DNA from: Flavobacterium sp. SH_e
GTDB lineage: Bacteria > Bacteroidota > Bacteroidia > Flavobacteriales > Flavobacteriaceae
Reading direction: 5' to 3'
Assembly (NCBI RefSeq): GCF_025717045.1
Contig: NZ_JAOVZN010000005.1
Location: 124,001-188,000, forward strand
DNA: 64,000 nt
The notes below the pieces were generated by a model. The model was given only the letters and a program-made list of their open reading frames with translations. It did no database searches and had not been told where the DNA came from. Below are positions 53,592-62,220 of this stretch, piece after piece. Position numbers and translations under genes: made by a program. How positions within the stretch are numbered: position 1 is the first letter of the stretch; each line of letters begins with the position of its first letter.

Positions 53592-54623
53592 TTATTCAAA
53601 GTATATTTTTGCCGTTTTTGTTTTGTAATTACTCCCAATATAAAGATTTTCTTGTTTGTATTGCTGAATATCTTGATAATAAAAGTTTTCTTCAATTATA
53701 TTAGATTTACAAATACAAAAATTTTGATCTTTATCAACTCCAAATTGTACTGTAGTTGTTTTTCCTTTAGTCGAAATAATATATTGAGATTTAGATAAAA
53801 CTTTAATTTTATTACAATCAATAAGATTTTCTATTTTAGGAATTCCACTTTTTACAAGACTTGCATTTGTTTTATTGAACTTTAAATAATAAAAAGACTC
53901 TATATTTATTGGATTTTTTCCCACCTCAGGTGTAATAAAAATATAATTTGCTGACGAAAAGAAATTGGTATTGTTTCTAAATTTACTGTACTGCGCAAAA
54001 TCGTTTTCATAATCTGGCAGTTCTTTAAATGTATAAGTATTTTTTAAAGTATTTTGAGAATCTACTTTAGAAAAAGAGATATTTTTTGTTTTGTATGAAG
54101 ACTCAAAAAAGTAAACGCTTTTATTTTCTGGACAAAAATAAGAAAAATCCATTTCTTGTTTTATAGGTTCTCCATCTATATAAATGATATTATTTTTAAA
54201 GTCTTTAAAAAACAAAAGTTTTTCAACTTTAACATATTCTGCAACTTTTGTCTTTATGATTTTTTTGTGTGTTTTTAAAGCCAAATCAAAAGCATAATAA
54301 GTTGCGAAATCATCAAAAGTAGATTTGTTTAATATATAAATTGAATCGTTATCTTCTTTAAAATAAGGATTATTATAGATTTTTCCTTCTTCTATTTTTA
54401 TTCTATTCAATACTTTTTTACTGTCTAAATCAATTTTATAAAGAGCATAAAAAGTATTATCCAGATTTAACTTTTCAAAATTTAACACATATAAATTATT
54501 CTCTTTTAAATAGGCTCCTATAATTGTAGACTCGCACTTTTCATCAAATTTTAATTCGATTGCATTTTGTGAGTAAGATTGCAGTATAAAACCAATAAAT
54601 AGGAATATAAATATTTTTTTCAT
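53592..54623 (-). CDS. Secreted hypothetical protein
   Basis: A 343-residue exported protein. The ATG at 54623 gives the signal M-K-K-I-F-I-F-L-F-I-G-F-I-L ending S-Y-S-Q near residue 19; an earlier ATG at 54677 would overlap the upstream gene and precede the signal, so it is rejected. The mature protein is made of many short strands rich in Tyr, Asn, Phe and Lys (F-K-E-D-N-D-S-I-Y-I-L-N and similar), compatible with a beta-propeller, but no family is recognised. It lies 25 bp downstream of the VWA-like gene and is probably in one transcript with it. Confidence 0.6.
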   Translation of the reverse strand: MKKIFIFLFIGFILQSYSQNAIELKFDEKCESTIIGAYLKENNLYVLNFEKLNLDNTFYALYKIDLDSKKVLNRIKIEEGKIYNNPYFKEDNDSIYILNKSTFDDFATYYAFDLALKTHKKIIKTKVAEYVKVEKLLFFKDFKNNIIYIDGEPIKQEMDFSYFCPENKSVYFFESSYKTKNISFSKVDSQNTLKNTYTFKELPDYENDFAQYSKFRNNTNFFSSANYIFITPEVGKNPINIESFYYLKFNKTNASLVKSGIPKIENLIDCNKIKVLSKSQYIISTKGKTTTVQFGVDKDQNFCICKSNIIEENFYYQDIQQYKQENLYIGSNYKTKTAKIYFE

Positions 54624-54648
54624 AAACAGTAAGAAATCAAAATTATAA

Positions 54649-56676
54649 TTACAACAATCCGTTGTATTTTCTAACAAACCATTCGGCAGTCAATAAGGTT
54701 GCAATCAGAATTAAAAGCCAAACCCAATCAATAATTGGAGTTTTACTTGAAACATTTTTCTCGATTGATTTGTATTCTTTGTTCTCCAAAAGTGTATTAA
54801 TCAATTGATCGGATTGATTTTCGAAGAAAGCTTTTCCTCCCGTTTGCTGAGCCAATTGCTGTAATTTAACTACATCTGGATTTACAAATTGCTTTTCGAC
54901 ATCAAAATCTAAAATTTCAAAATGACTTGCGTATGAGGTATTTGAATTTAATTCTTTTACTGTAAAGTTATATTTCCCAGCAGGAAGTCCTTCCAAATTA
55001 GCCGAAAAAGAATTACTTCCTTTTAGCAAATCGTAATTTTTAGTTTGTTTGGTCGCAGCATTTACAACACTAATTGTAAGTCTAGCCTTTTCATCAAACT
55101 CATAATTTTTATTGAAATATTGTGCATTGATGATAATTTCTTCTCCAGAATTATAGAAACTTTCGTGAGTTACTACTAAAGATTTCTTTGAAGCTGATGA
55201 TGCTAAATATTGAATGATTTTATCAATAAAAACATCATACTTTTCAAACGACTGATTGTCAACGTGGCTTTGCAGACGCCATTTCCAACTATTTTCTCCT
55301 AAAAGAAAAGCGGTTCTTTTTCCTTGATTTTCGGCGAATGCCAATAAAGGCGCATTCGTAGAAACGTTTCTGATTTTTGACGAAAGTAAAATAGAAACAT
55401 TCCCATTTGTGCTGATATTTCCGAATGGATTTTGTAAAGGCGGGAAATTTTCAAAACCGATATCATCAATAGCAAAAAGATTAAAATCGGAATGGAATTC
55501 GCTAAGAAAATCTTCTCGCTGATTGCTCATTTTAAAAATCAGATTATTTTGTTGCTGGTTTAAAAAATTGAAATCGGTATTATTTCCTGTTATTATAAAG
55601 GTATTTGTTCCTTTTAATTTACCGTTGTCAAAAATAGCCTTGAAAGCAGTTGTTGGTTGATATAAAACCAAAACAGAGATATCTTGTAAGTCATTAATTT
55701 GGTTTGGCTTAACCAAGATTACTTTACGCTGCGCATTAACCTCTATTGAACGTTTTAAAGCCGCAATATCTGGATGATTTATAGCCGAAACAATGGCAAT
55801 TGTAGACTTTTGATCGATAATTTCTACTGCGAAATTTTTAATATTATTGTAGCTGTTCTTTTCTTTTGCTGAAGATTGAATACTAGCTTTGTAAATCTGC
55901 AATCCTACTTTATCTGCTGGAAGAAGCAGGTTTATAGAAGCTGTTTTTTTAGATGGAGAAAACGAAAGTTTTTCTTTTGCCACTATTTTATTTCCTTGCG
56001 AAATAGTAAATTCTGCATTGGTAGTTTTATCACCAGCATATTGCAGAAAAACTTCAACAGGGAATTTATTTTTATGAAAAGCGTATTTATTTACGTTTAG
56101 CTGATTGATTTTTAAATCGAAAAAAGTGGTTGTATCTCCCACAACCAAAGGATAAACTTTATTGACAGGATCAAAACGATATACATAATCGTTTCCTGTA
56201 GTTTGATTTCCGTCGGTAATTATAACCGTCGGGAAAATTAGGTTTTTATTGATGCTTTTTAGATTTTTAGCAACTTCGTCTAAATTGGTCTGGTTGCCGC
56301 TAAAATCAAATTTATCTGAAGTTTTAAAATCATTGTCAAATTGATACGATTGAATATCAAATTTTTCTTTTAAAGCAGGATGCGAAACCAGTTTCTGATA
56401 TAATTCAACGGCTTTTTGGTCTGATTTTAAAGCCGTTATTGAGCTGGAATTATCAACAACAATTGCCAAAGGCGTTTTGGTAATTTCCAAAGAATTTTTA
56501 GAAATTATAGGATTAATCAATAAAACCAATAATCCGAAAATGGCCATAAAACGTAAAAAAGCCAAAAGTATAATCACATTGGATTTACTTTTGGCTTTGA
56601 AAAAATATTGAAAGTACGATAAACCACCAGCAATTACTAAAGAAAGCAATAATAAAAGAATCGTGTTTGTCGTCAT
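54649..56676 (-). CDS. VWA-like membrane protein
   Basis: A 675-residue membrane protein. Two N-terminal hydrophobic helices (about 3-25 and 33-58) precede a von Willebrand A-like domain with V-V-D-N-S-S-S-I near residue 72, matching the DxSxS metal-ion adhesion site. A long extracytoplasmic beta-rich region follows and a C-terminal helix (I-D-W-V-W-L-L-I-L-I-A-T near residue 648) anchors the protein. BatA/BatB-like architecture is suggested, but no AAA+ MoxR gene lies near. It may organise an envelope complex. Function unproven. Confidence 0.72.
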   Translation of the reverse strand: MTTNTILLLLLSLVIAGGLSYFQYFFKAKSKSNVIILLAFLRFMAIFGLLVLLINPIISKNSLEITKTPLAIVVDNSSSITALKSDQKAVELYQKLVSHPALKEKFDIQSYQFDNDFKTSDKFDFSGNQTNLDEVAKNLKSINKNLIFPTVIITDGNQTTGNDYVYRFDPVNKVYPLVVGDTTTFFDLKINQLNVNKYAFHKNKFPVEVFLQYAGDKTTNAEFTISQGNKIVAKEKLSFSPSKKTASINLLLPADKVGLQIYKASIQSSAKEKNSYNNIKNFAVEIIDQKSTIAIVSAINHPDIAALKRSIEVNAQRKVILVKPNQINDLQDISVLVLYQPTTAFKAIFDNGKLKGTNTFIITGNNTDFNFLNQQQNNLIFKMSNQREDFLSEFHSDFNLFAIDDIGFENFPPLQNPFGNISTNGNVSILLSSKIRNVSTNAPLLAFAENQGKRTAFLLGENSWKWRLQSHVDNQSFEKYDVFIDKIIQYLASSASKKSLVVTHESFYNSGEEIIINAQYFNKNYEFDEKARLTISVVNAATKQTKNYDLLKGSNSFSANLEGLPAGKYNFTVKELNSNTSYASHFEILDFDVEKQFVNPDVVKLQQLAQQTGGKAFFENQSDQLINTLLENKEYKSIEKNVSSKTPIIDWVWLLILIATLLTAEWFVRKYNGLL

Positions 56677-56755
56677 AATTTATTTAGTAATTGGAAGATT
56701 AATAATTCAAAGATTTCAAAACCTTTGAACCTTTGCAACTTAGTACCCCAGTACC

Positions 56756-57502
56756 TTAGGTTAGCATTCCTCCGCAAACATTAAGAACTTGTCCTGTAAT
56801 GTAAGCACTCATATCTGAAGCTAAGAATAAACAAGCATTTGCTACATCTTCTGTAGTTCCTCCGCGTTTCAACGGAATACCTTCTCTCCATCCTTTTACT
56901 ACATCTTCGCTTAATTTTGCAGTCATTTCAGTTTCAATAAAACCTGGCGCGATCGCGTTGCAACGAATGTTACGAGAACCTAATTCAAGAGCTACAGATT
57001 TTGTAAATCCGATTGCGCCAGCTTTAGAAGCTGCATAATTTGTTTGACCTGCGTTTCCAGAAACTCCAACTACTGAACTAATATTAATAATTGAACCTGC
57101 TCTTTGTTTCAAGAAAGTTTTCTGAATCGCTTTAGTCATATTAAAAACCGATTTCAAATTCACATCAATTACTTGGTCAAAATCTGCCTCAGACATACGC
57201 ATTAACAAATTGTCTTTTGTAATTCCAGCATTATTGATTAAGATATCAACAGTTCCAAAATCAGCTAAAACAGCATCAACAAAAGTTTGAGCTTCGTTAA
57301 AATCTGCTGCGTTAGATTGGTATCCTTTAGCTTTTACTCCTAAACTATTCAATTCTGCTTCTAAAGCTTCTGCAGAAGCTGCAGATGAACTGTATGTAAA
57401 AGCAACGTTTGCTCCATGTTTAGCAAAAACTTCAGCAATTCCTTTTCCAATTCCACGGCTTGCACCAGTAATAATTGCAACTTTTCCTTCTAGTAATTTC
57501 AT
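56756..57502 (-). CDS. fabG: 3-oxoacyl-ACP reductase
   Basis: A 248-residue short-chain dehydrogenase that reduces 3-oxoacyl-ACP with NADPH in fatty-acid elongation. The cofactor motif T-G-A-S-R-G-I-G-K-G is near residue 13, N-N-A-G near 89, and catalytic Ser (I-N-I-S-S-V-V-G near 140), Tyr and Lys (N-Y-A-A-S-K-A-G near 155) are all present. P-G-F-I-E-T near residue 186 is the usual FabG substrate-loop motif. It stands alone with a -7 box (TATATTTG at 57533-57540). Confidence 0.92.
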   Translation of the reverse strand: MKLLEGKVAIITGASRGIGKGIAEVFAKHGANVAFTYSSSAASAEALEAELNSLGVKAKGYQSNAADFNEAQTFVDAVLADFGTVDILINNAGITKDNLLMRMSEADFDQVIDVNLKSVFNMTKAIQKTFLKQRAGSIINISSVVGVSGNAGQTNYAASKAGAIGFTKSVALELGSRNIRCNAIAPGFIETEMTAKLSEDVVKGWREGIPLKRGGTTEDVANACLFLASDMSAYITGQVLNVCGGMLT

Positions 57503-57532
57503 ATTAAGGTATTCGTTTTATTTTTTGAGTTA

Positions 57533-57540
57533 CAAATATA
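57533..57540 (-). promoter_or_regulatory. -7 box of fabG
   Basis: TATATTTG on the minus strand, matching TAnnTTTG, 30 bp before the start codon. Confidence 0.5.
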
Positions 57541-57667
57541 GAGTATTTGGGCGTTTAATAAAATTTGTAATCAAAAAATACCTTATAAAATTGTTTATTT
57601 TAAATATGCAATGACTTATAATTTTATAGTTCTAGACAATAGAAAATTTTCATGAAGAAAATTCAAC

Positions 57668-57702
57668 AAAAAAAGCCTTACTATCTCTAGCAAGGCTTTC
57701 TT
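57668..57702 (-). terminator. Rho-independent terminator of the 142-residue hypothetical gene
   Basis: Minus strand aaagcctt / aaggcttt stem with T-run following; 20 bp after the stop codon. Confidence 0.75.
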
Positions 57703-57721
57703 TTATTGGCTATTCTAAGTT

Positions 57722-58150
57722 TTAGAATGCTACATTCCATCTAGGCAATTTTGCATTTTCATCTAAGAAACTCTGTAAAACTTGTCCTTCAACAGCTGTT
57801 GGAATTGCTTTTACATCTGCTGTAAAAGTTTCATACCAAACAACTTCAAGCTCAGAAATATTTTCTAATTTCATTTGTGCTGGCCAAGAATATTTTCTAC
57901 CTGTTTTTGCAAACTGATGTCCGTTTACGATTTTATCATAAAGTCCACCATTTTTACTTTTTAGCGTTCCATCATTTTGAACAGTTCCAGTAGAACCTAC
58001 CATGATCAATTCTTTTACGTCACCTTCAACAGCATATACAACAAAGATACCTGCGCTTCCTTCTGGCGCATTACAAACTTGTTCTAAACTATCTTCAACT
58101 GTAAAAGTAAAACTATTGCTTACTTTAAATTTTTCTAAATCTTTACTCAT
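57722..58150 (-). CDS. Hypothetical protein, possible degenerate GIY-YIG fold
   Basis: A 142-residue soluble protein. From residue 33 the text G-I-F-V-V-Y, then E-L-I-M-V-G-S-T-G-T-V near 52, G-L-Y-D-K-I near 70 and finally V-E-G-Q-V-L-Q-S-F-L with a trailing N near 138 follow the order of the GIY, YIG, Arg, Glu and Asn positions of GIY-YIG nucleases. However the YIG Tyr is Val and the catalytic Arg is not visible, so nuclease activity is doubtful. This is my inference; otherwise the family is unknown. It precedes fabG on the same strand but is separated by a terminator. Confidence 0.6.
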   Translation of the reverse strand: MSKDLEKFKVSNSFTFTVEDSLEQVCNAPEGSAGIFVVYAVEGDVKELIMVGSTGTVQNDGTLKSKNGGLYDKIVNGHQFAKTGRKYSWPAQMKLENISELEVVWYETFTADVKAIPTAVEGQVLQSFLDENAKLPRWNVAF

Positions 58151-58179
58151 CTTTCTATTTTTAGCTTCTAAGATACTGA

Positions 58180-58196
58180 GGTTCTGAGATGCTAAG
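58180..58196. repeat. 17-nt dispersed word, copy 2
   Basis: Identical to 1346-1362 (ggttctgagatgctaag). It lies between sucD and the 142-residue gene. Confidence 0.6.
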
Positions 58197-58228
58197 TTTT
58201 TTTCATTTACGCCTCAGCCTTTAAAATG

Positions 58229-58264
58229 TAAAAAAGTCTCAACTAATAATTGAGACTTTTTTGG
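58229..58264 (-). terminator. Rho-independent terminator of sucD
   Basis: aaaaaagtctcaa / ttgagacttttttg hairpin with runs of A and T either side, 26 bp after the sucD stop. Confidence 0.85.
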
Positions 58265-58289
58265 AATTTATTATTTCGAGACTTGAAGA

Positions 58290-59162
58290 TTATCCAAGTA
58301 CTTCTTTTACTTTTTTACCAATTTCAGCTGGTGAATCAACAACGTGAATTCCGTTGTCTCTCATGATTTGTTTTTTAGCTGCAGCAGTATCGTCAGAACC
58401 TCCAACAATAGCACCTGCGTGCCCCATCGTTCTACCAGCAGGAGCAGTTTCTCCAGCGATAAATCCAATAACTGGTTTACGGTTACCATCAGCTTTTACC
58501 CATCTTGCAGCATCAGCTTCTAATTGACCACCAATTTCACCAATCATAATGATAGCTTCAGTTTCTGGATCATTCATTAATAATTCAACAGCTTCTTTAG
58601 TTGTAGTTCCAATAATTGGATCTCCACCAATACCAATTGCAGTAGTGATACCTAAACCTTGTTTTACAACTTGGTCAGCAGCTTCGTAAGTTAAAGTTCC
58701 AGATTTAGAAACGATACCAACTGTTCCTTTTTTGAAAACGAAACCTGGCATAATACCAACTTTAGCTTCACCTGGAGTAATTACACCTGGGCAGTTTGGT
58801 CCAATTAATCTAGAATTTCTTTCTTTAACATAATTATTTGCTTTAATCATATCTGCTACAGGAATTCCTTCTGTAATAGCAATAATTACTTTAATTCCAG
58901 CATCAGCAGCTTCCATAATTGCATCAGCTGCAAAAGCTGGCGGAACAAAAATGATAGAAGTATCAGCGCCAGCTTGATCTACAGCATCTTTTACTGTATT
59001 AAAAACTGGACGATCTAAATGGCTAGTACCACCTTTTCCTGGAGTAACACCTCCAACAACATTAGTACCGTACTCAATCATTTGAGAAGCGTGGAAAGTT
59101 CCTTCGCTTCCTGTAAATCCCTGAACAATTATTTTGGAATCTTTATTAACTAAAACACTCAT
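58290..59162 (-). CDS. sucD: Succinate-CoA ligase alpha subunit
   Basis: A 290-residue subunit of succinyl-CoA synthetase, making ATP or GTP in the TCA cycle. The CoA-binding Rossmann region has G-F-T-G-S-E-G near residue 16 and G-G-V-T-P-G-K-G-G near 37. G-P-N-C-P-G near residue 121 follows. The phosphohistidine loop M-G-H-A-G-A-I-V near residue 246 carries the active-site His. The beta subunit sucC is not in the window. A -7 box (TATTTTTG) is at 59198-59205. Confidence 0.96.
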   Translation of the reverse strand: MSVLVNKDSKIIVQGFTGSEGTFHASQMIEYGTNVVGGVTPGKGGTSHLDRPVFNTVKDAVDQAGADTSIIFVPPAFAADAIMEAADAGIKVIIAITEGIPVADMIKANNYVKERNSRLIGPNCPGVITPGEAKVGIMPGFVFKKGTVGIVSKSGTLTYEAADQVVKQGLGITTAIGIGGDPIIGTTTKEAVELLMNDPETEAIIMIGEIGGQLEADAARWVKADGNRKPVIGFIAGETAPAGRTMGHAGAIVGGSDDTAAAKKQIMRDNGIHVVDSPAEIGKKVKEVLG

Positions 59163-59197
59163 GATATATATTTTATGTAGTTTTTAAATTTGTGTTG

Positions 59198-59205
59198 CAA
59201 AAATA
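59198..59205 (-). promoter_or_regulatory. -7 box of sucD
   Basis: TATTTTTG on the minus strand, matching TAnnTTTG, 35 bp before the start codon. Confidence 0.5.
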
Positions 59206-59248
59206 AGGTTTTGTAATGTATTTTGCCTCTTTTATTGTCAAAAAAATA

Positions 59249-59611
59249 TTAAGAAAATTGACTCATCTGATAACCTCTGTAAAGTTTATCATCTTTAATC
59301 TGCCAAATTGTTGCAAAATGTGCCAACAACATCTCTTCCCTTGGATTCTCTATTGTTTTTACGAAATGAGAGTAACGTACTGATACTAAATCATCTTCCG
59401 CAAGAATGTGACTAATTCTCACCTTAGAACGAACGTAAGCTCGACTAAGTTCATTAGCCATTTCAACAATAGAATCATAATCCATCTGAATAAAACCTTT
59501 ACTGCTGTTCCATTCAAGCGTAACATCAGGATGCAGATATGTTTTTAAAATTTCGCTATCAATTAAGGCATCTGACTTGTAAAATTTCTGAACAAATTCT
59601 TTAATAGACAT
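59249..59611 (-). CDS. NTF2-like/SnoaL-like small protein
   Basis: A 120-residue single-domain protein of the NTF2-like alpha-beta fold. V-Q-K-F-Y-K-S-D near residue 7, Y-L-H-P-D-V-T-L-E-W near 26, and V-S-V-R-Y-S-H-F-V near residue 72 follow the helix-then-curved-sheet pattern, and W-Q-I-K-D-D-K-L-Y-R-G-Y-Q closes the cone. Function cannot be told; such folds serve as enzymes or binding modules. It begins 1 bp after the stop of the LpxD-like gene, so they are coupled. Confidence 0.8.
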   Translation of the reverse strand: MSIKEFVQKFYKSDALIDSEILKTYLHPDVTLEWNSSKGFIQMDYDSIVEMANELSRAYVRSKVRISHILAEDDLVSVRYSHFVKTIENPREEMLLAHFATIWQIKDDKLYRGYQMSQFS

Positions 59612-59612
59612 A

Positions 59613-60542
59613 TTACTTCAATTTACTTAATATTTCAGGAATCTTCTTGATATTAGCTAATTGCTTTAATTTTTCTCTTGACTCTTCGATTGGAGTACCA
59701 AAATAAGATTTCCCTCCTTCAACTGACTTCGTCACACCCGTTTGTCCCATAACTACCGCTTTTGCTCCAATTGTAATTCCGCTTGTTGTGCCAACTTGTC
59801 CCCACAATGTTACTTCATCTTCAATAATCACACAACCTGCAATACCAGTTTGAGACGCAATTAAGCATTTTTTTCCAATAACAGTATCGTGTCCAACATG
59901 CACTTGGTTATCTAATTTTGTACCTGCACCAATAGTTGTATCTCCCGTAACTCCTTTGTCTATTGTACAAAGTGCACCAATACCAACATTATCTTCAATA
60001 ACTACTCTTCCACCAGAAATCAACTGATCAAAACCTTCAGGGCGTTTTTTATAATAAAAAGCATCTGCTCCTAAAATAGTTCCTGCATGTATAATTACAT
60101 TGTCGCCGATTACAGTATGATCGTAAATTGAAACATTAGAATGGATTAAACAGTTTTTACCAATTTTAACATTGTTACCAACGAAACTATTTGGCTGAAT
60201 TACTGTTCCTTCACCTATCTCTGCTGAAGGCGCAATGGCAACATTAGCAAATTGAAAAGGTTTAAAATGTTTGGTAAGAATATTGAAATCTCTAAATGGA
60301 TCATCAGAAATTAAAAGGGCTTTCCCTTCTGGGCATTCTACTTCTTTGTTTATCAAAACTATAGTAGCAGCCGATTGCAAAGCTTTGTCGTAGTATTTTG
60401 GATGGTCAACAAAGACTATATCACCAGGTTCAACGACATGTATCTCGTTCATACCTAAAACTTGAAAGTCTTTGTCTCCAATAAATTTGCAGTTAAGCAA
60501 ATTTGCAATTTCTTGTAAAGAATGACTCTTTGGAAATTTCAT
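59613..60542 (-). CDS. LpxD-like acyltransferase, second paralogue
   Basis: A 309-residue left-handed beta-helix acyltransferase resembling LpxD. An N-terminal uridine-binding-like domain (about 1-95) contains V-F-V-D-H-P-K-Y-Y near residue 41, then hexapeptide repeats extend from about 108 to 270 (I-G-E-G-T-V-I-Q-P-N-S-F-V-G). The catalytic-type H-V-G-H-D near residue 222 is present. A second LpxD, whose end is at 63631, lies in the same block and is more likely the essential enzyme. This paralogue may add a different acyl group or act on another sugar. It is followed by the NTF2-like gene after 1 bp. Confidence 0.85.
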   Translation of the reverse strand: MKFPKSHSLQEIANLLNCKFIGDKDFQVLGMNEIHVVEPGDIVFVDHPKYYDKALQSAATIVLINKEVECPEGKALLISDDPFRDFNILTKHFKPFQFANVAIAPSAEIGEGTVIQPNSFVGNNVKIGKNCLIHSNVSIYDHTVIGDNVIIHAGTILGADAFYYKKRPEGFDQLISGGRVVIEDNVGIGALCTIDKGVTGDTTIGAGTKLDNQVHVGHDTVIGKKCLIASQTGIAGCVIIEDEVTLWGQVGTTSGITIGAKAVVMGQTGVTKSVEGGKSYFGTPIEESREKLKQLANIKKIPEILSKLK

Positions 60543-60549
60543 ATATTAT

Positions 60550-60658
60550 AATTAGAAAATTTGTCAATTAGAAAATGAGTCAATTAGAATGTGAATATAC
60601 AAAATTATGTCGATTCACAAATTATCTAATTGACTCATTGTCAAATTTATCTTAATTA
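60550..60658. repeat. Inverted repeat of caattaga words (efp-lpxD2 gap)
   Basis: aattagaaaatttgtcaatt then agaaaatgagtcaattag at the left, with attatctaattgactcattg then tcaaatttatcttaatt at the right. The arms pair well. Same family as the hisA-hisF gap (38511-38598). Confidence 0.8.
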
Positions 60659-60663
60659 AAAAA

Positions 60664-61230
60664 CTATTCTTTAACACGCTCCATGTAAGAACCTGAAGCT
60701 GTATCAATTTTAATTTTATCACCTTCGTTGATGAACAACGGCACGTTAATATTAGCACCTGTTTCTACTGTAGCATTTTTTGTTGCGTTTGTAGCAGTGT
60801 TTCCTTTAACTCCTGGCTCAGCGTAAGTAACTTCAAGAATTACAGATGCTGGCATATCTACAGATAATGGCAAATCTGTTTCTGTATTGATTTGAACCAT
60901 TACATTTGTTCCTTCCTTTAACAAATCTGGAGCATCTAAGATGTTTTTATTCAATGAGATTTGCTCGAAAGTTTCAGCATTCATAAAGTGAAATTCATCA
61001 CCTTCTGGATATAAAAATTGGAATGTATGTGTTTCAACACGAATAACGTCAATTTTGTGTCCTGCAGAAAAAGTATTATCTAATACTTTACCTGAAGTTA
61101 AACTTTTTAGTTTTGTTCTTACGAAAGCTGGACCTTTTCCAGGTTTTACGTGAAGAAATTCAATAATTTTATAGATGTCGTGATTAAATTTAATGCACAA
61201 TCCGTTTCTAATATCTGATGTAGATGCCAT
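60664..61230 (-). CDS. efp: Elongation factor P
   Basis: A 188-residue translation factor that relieves ribosome stalling at proline runs. Three beta-barrel domains are recognisable: the KOW-like domain with H-V-K-P-G-K-G-P-A-F near residue 27, where the tip Lys is exposed for the peptidyl-transferase centre, the middle OB domain with Y-P-E-G-D-E-F-H-F-M near 75, and the C-terminal OB domain ending I-D-T-A-S-G-S-Y-M-E-R. Length is standard. It lies between lpxA and the LpxD-like gene; its placement in a lipid A block is common in Bacteroidetes. Confidence 0.96.
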   Translation of the reverse strand: MASTSDIRNGLCIKFNHDIYKIIEFLHVKPGKGPAFVRTKLKSLTSGKVLDNTFSAGHKIDVIRVETHTFQFLYPEGDEFHFMNAETFEQISLNKNILDAPDLLKEGTNVMVQINTETDLPLSVDMPASVILEVTYAEPGVKGNTATNATKNATVETGANINVPLFINEGDKIKIDTASGSYMERVKE

Positions 61231-61332
61231 TTGTTTTTTTATTTTAGATTTTTAGAATGTAGACTTTAGATTCTTAGAAAAGAATTAATCTTCATTTTAT
61301 TTAATATATTTAGTTCAAAACTCGGAAATCTA

Positions 61333-61350
61333 TCCCGATAGCTATCGGGA
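61333..61350. repeat. 18-bp perfect palindrome
   Basis: tcccgatagctatcggga, a self-complementary word between lpxA and efp. Similar cccga..tcggg words are known as dispersed elements in flavobacterial genomes, as far as I recall. No function is evident. Confidence 0.6.
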
Positions 61351-61359
61351 CTAAAATAC

Positions 61360-62145
61360 TTAATAGTTTCCTGAGTAACCTTTCATAATTCCTCGAGAAG
61401 AATTCCTAATAAAATCTAGAATTTCATCTCTTTCAGGAGTTGCTTCCATTTCAGCCTCAATAATGCTTAAGGCTTGAGTTGTATTGTAATTCTTTTGATA
61501 TAAAATTCGGTATATTTCCTGAATTTCTCTAATTTTTTCAGTAGTAAATCCTCTTCTTCTTAAACCAACCGAGTTAATTCCAACATAAGATAAAGGCTCT
61601 TTTGCAGCTTTCGTAAATGGCGGAACGTCTTTTCTAACCAACGAACCTCCAGAAATCATTGCATGATCGCCAATATGGATAAATTGATGAATTGCCGCTA
61701 AACCACCAATTACAGCGTGATTACCAACAACTACGTGACCTGCTAAAGCAACACCATTTACAATGATTGCATTATTTCCAATCTCACAGTCGTGTGCAAT
61801 GTGCGCGTATGCCATTACTAAGCAATTGTTACCAATTACAGTTTGACCAGAAGCAATTGTTCCTCTATTTATAGTTACACATTCTCTAATTGTACAATTA
61901 TCACCGATAATGGCAAGAGAATCTTCACCTCCGAATTTTAAATCTTGTGGCACCGCAGAAATTACAGCTCCTGGAAAAATGTTGCAATTTTTTCCAATTC
62001 GAGCACCTTCCATAATGGTCACGTTTGAACCAATCCAAGTACCATCACCAATAACAACATTATTGTGAATTGTTGTAAATGGCTCTATTACAACATTTTT
62101 AGCGATTTTTGCGCCTGGATGAACATATGCTAATGGTTGATTCAT
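61360..62145 (-). CDS. lpxA: UDP-N-acetylglucosamine O-acyltransferase
   Basis: A 261-residue left-handed beta-helix enzyme that starts lipid A synthesis by acylating UDP-GlcNAc. It opens with A-Y-V-H-P-G-A-K-I near residue 6. Hexapeptide repeats run to about 185, with N-R-G-T near residue 94, M-A-Y-A-H-I-A-H-D-C near residue 112 (catalytic His region) and G-L-A-A-I-H-Q-F near 147. The C-terminal helices have N-S-V-G-L-R-R-R-G-F near residue 191, the LpxA signature. Complete; it is 75 bp after lpxC/fabZ. Confidence 0.95.
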   Translation of the reverse strand: MNQPLAYVHPGAKIAKNVVIEPFTTIHNNVVIGDGTWIGSNVTIMEGARIGKNCNIFPGAVISAVPQDLKFGGEDSLAIIGDNCTIRECVTINRGTIASGQTVIGNNCLVMAYAHIAHDCEIGNNAIIVNGVALAGHVVVGNHAVIGGLAAIHQFIHIGDHAMISGGSLVRKDVPPFTKAAKEPLSYVGINSVGLRRRGFTTEKIREIQEIYRILYQKNYNTTQALSIIEAEMEATPERDEILDFIRNSSRGIMKGYSGNY

Positions 62146-62220
62146 CTGTATGTTTTATATTTTTAATTAAAATATTCTAAGTTTGAAGCAACAAACCTAA
62201 ACAATAAATTTGATAATTTA

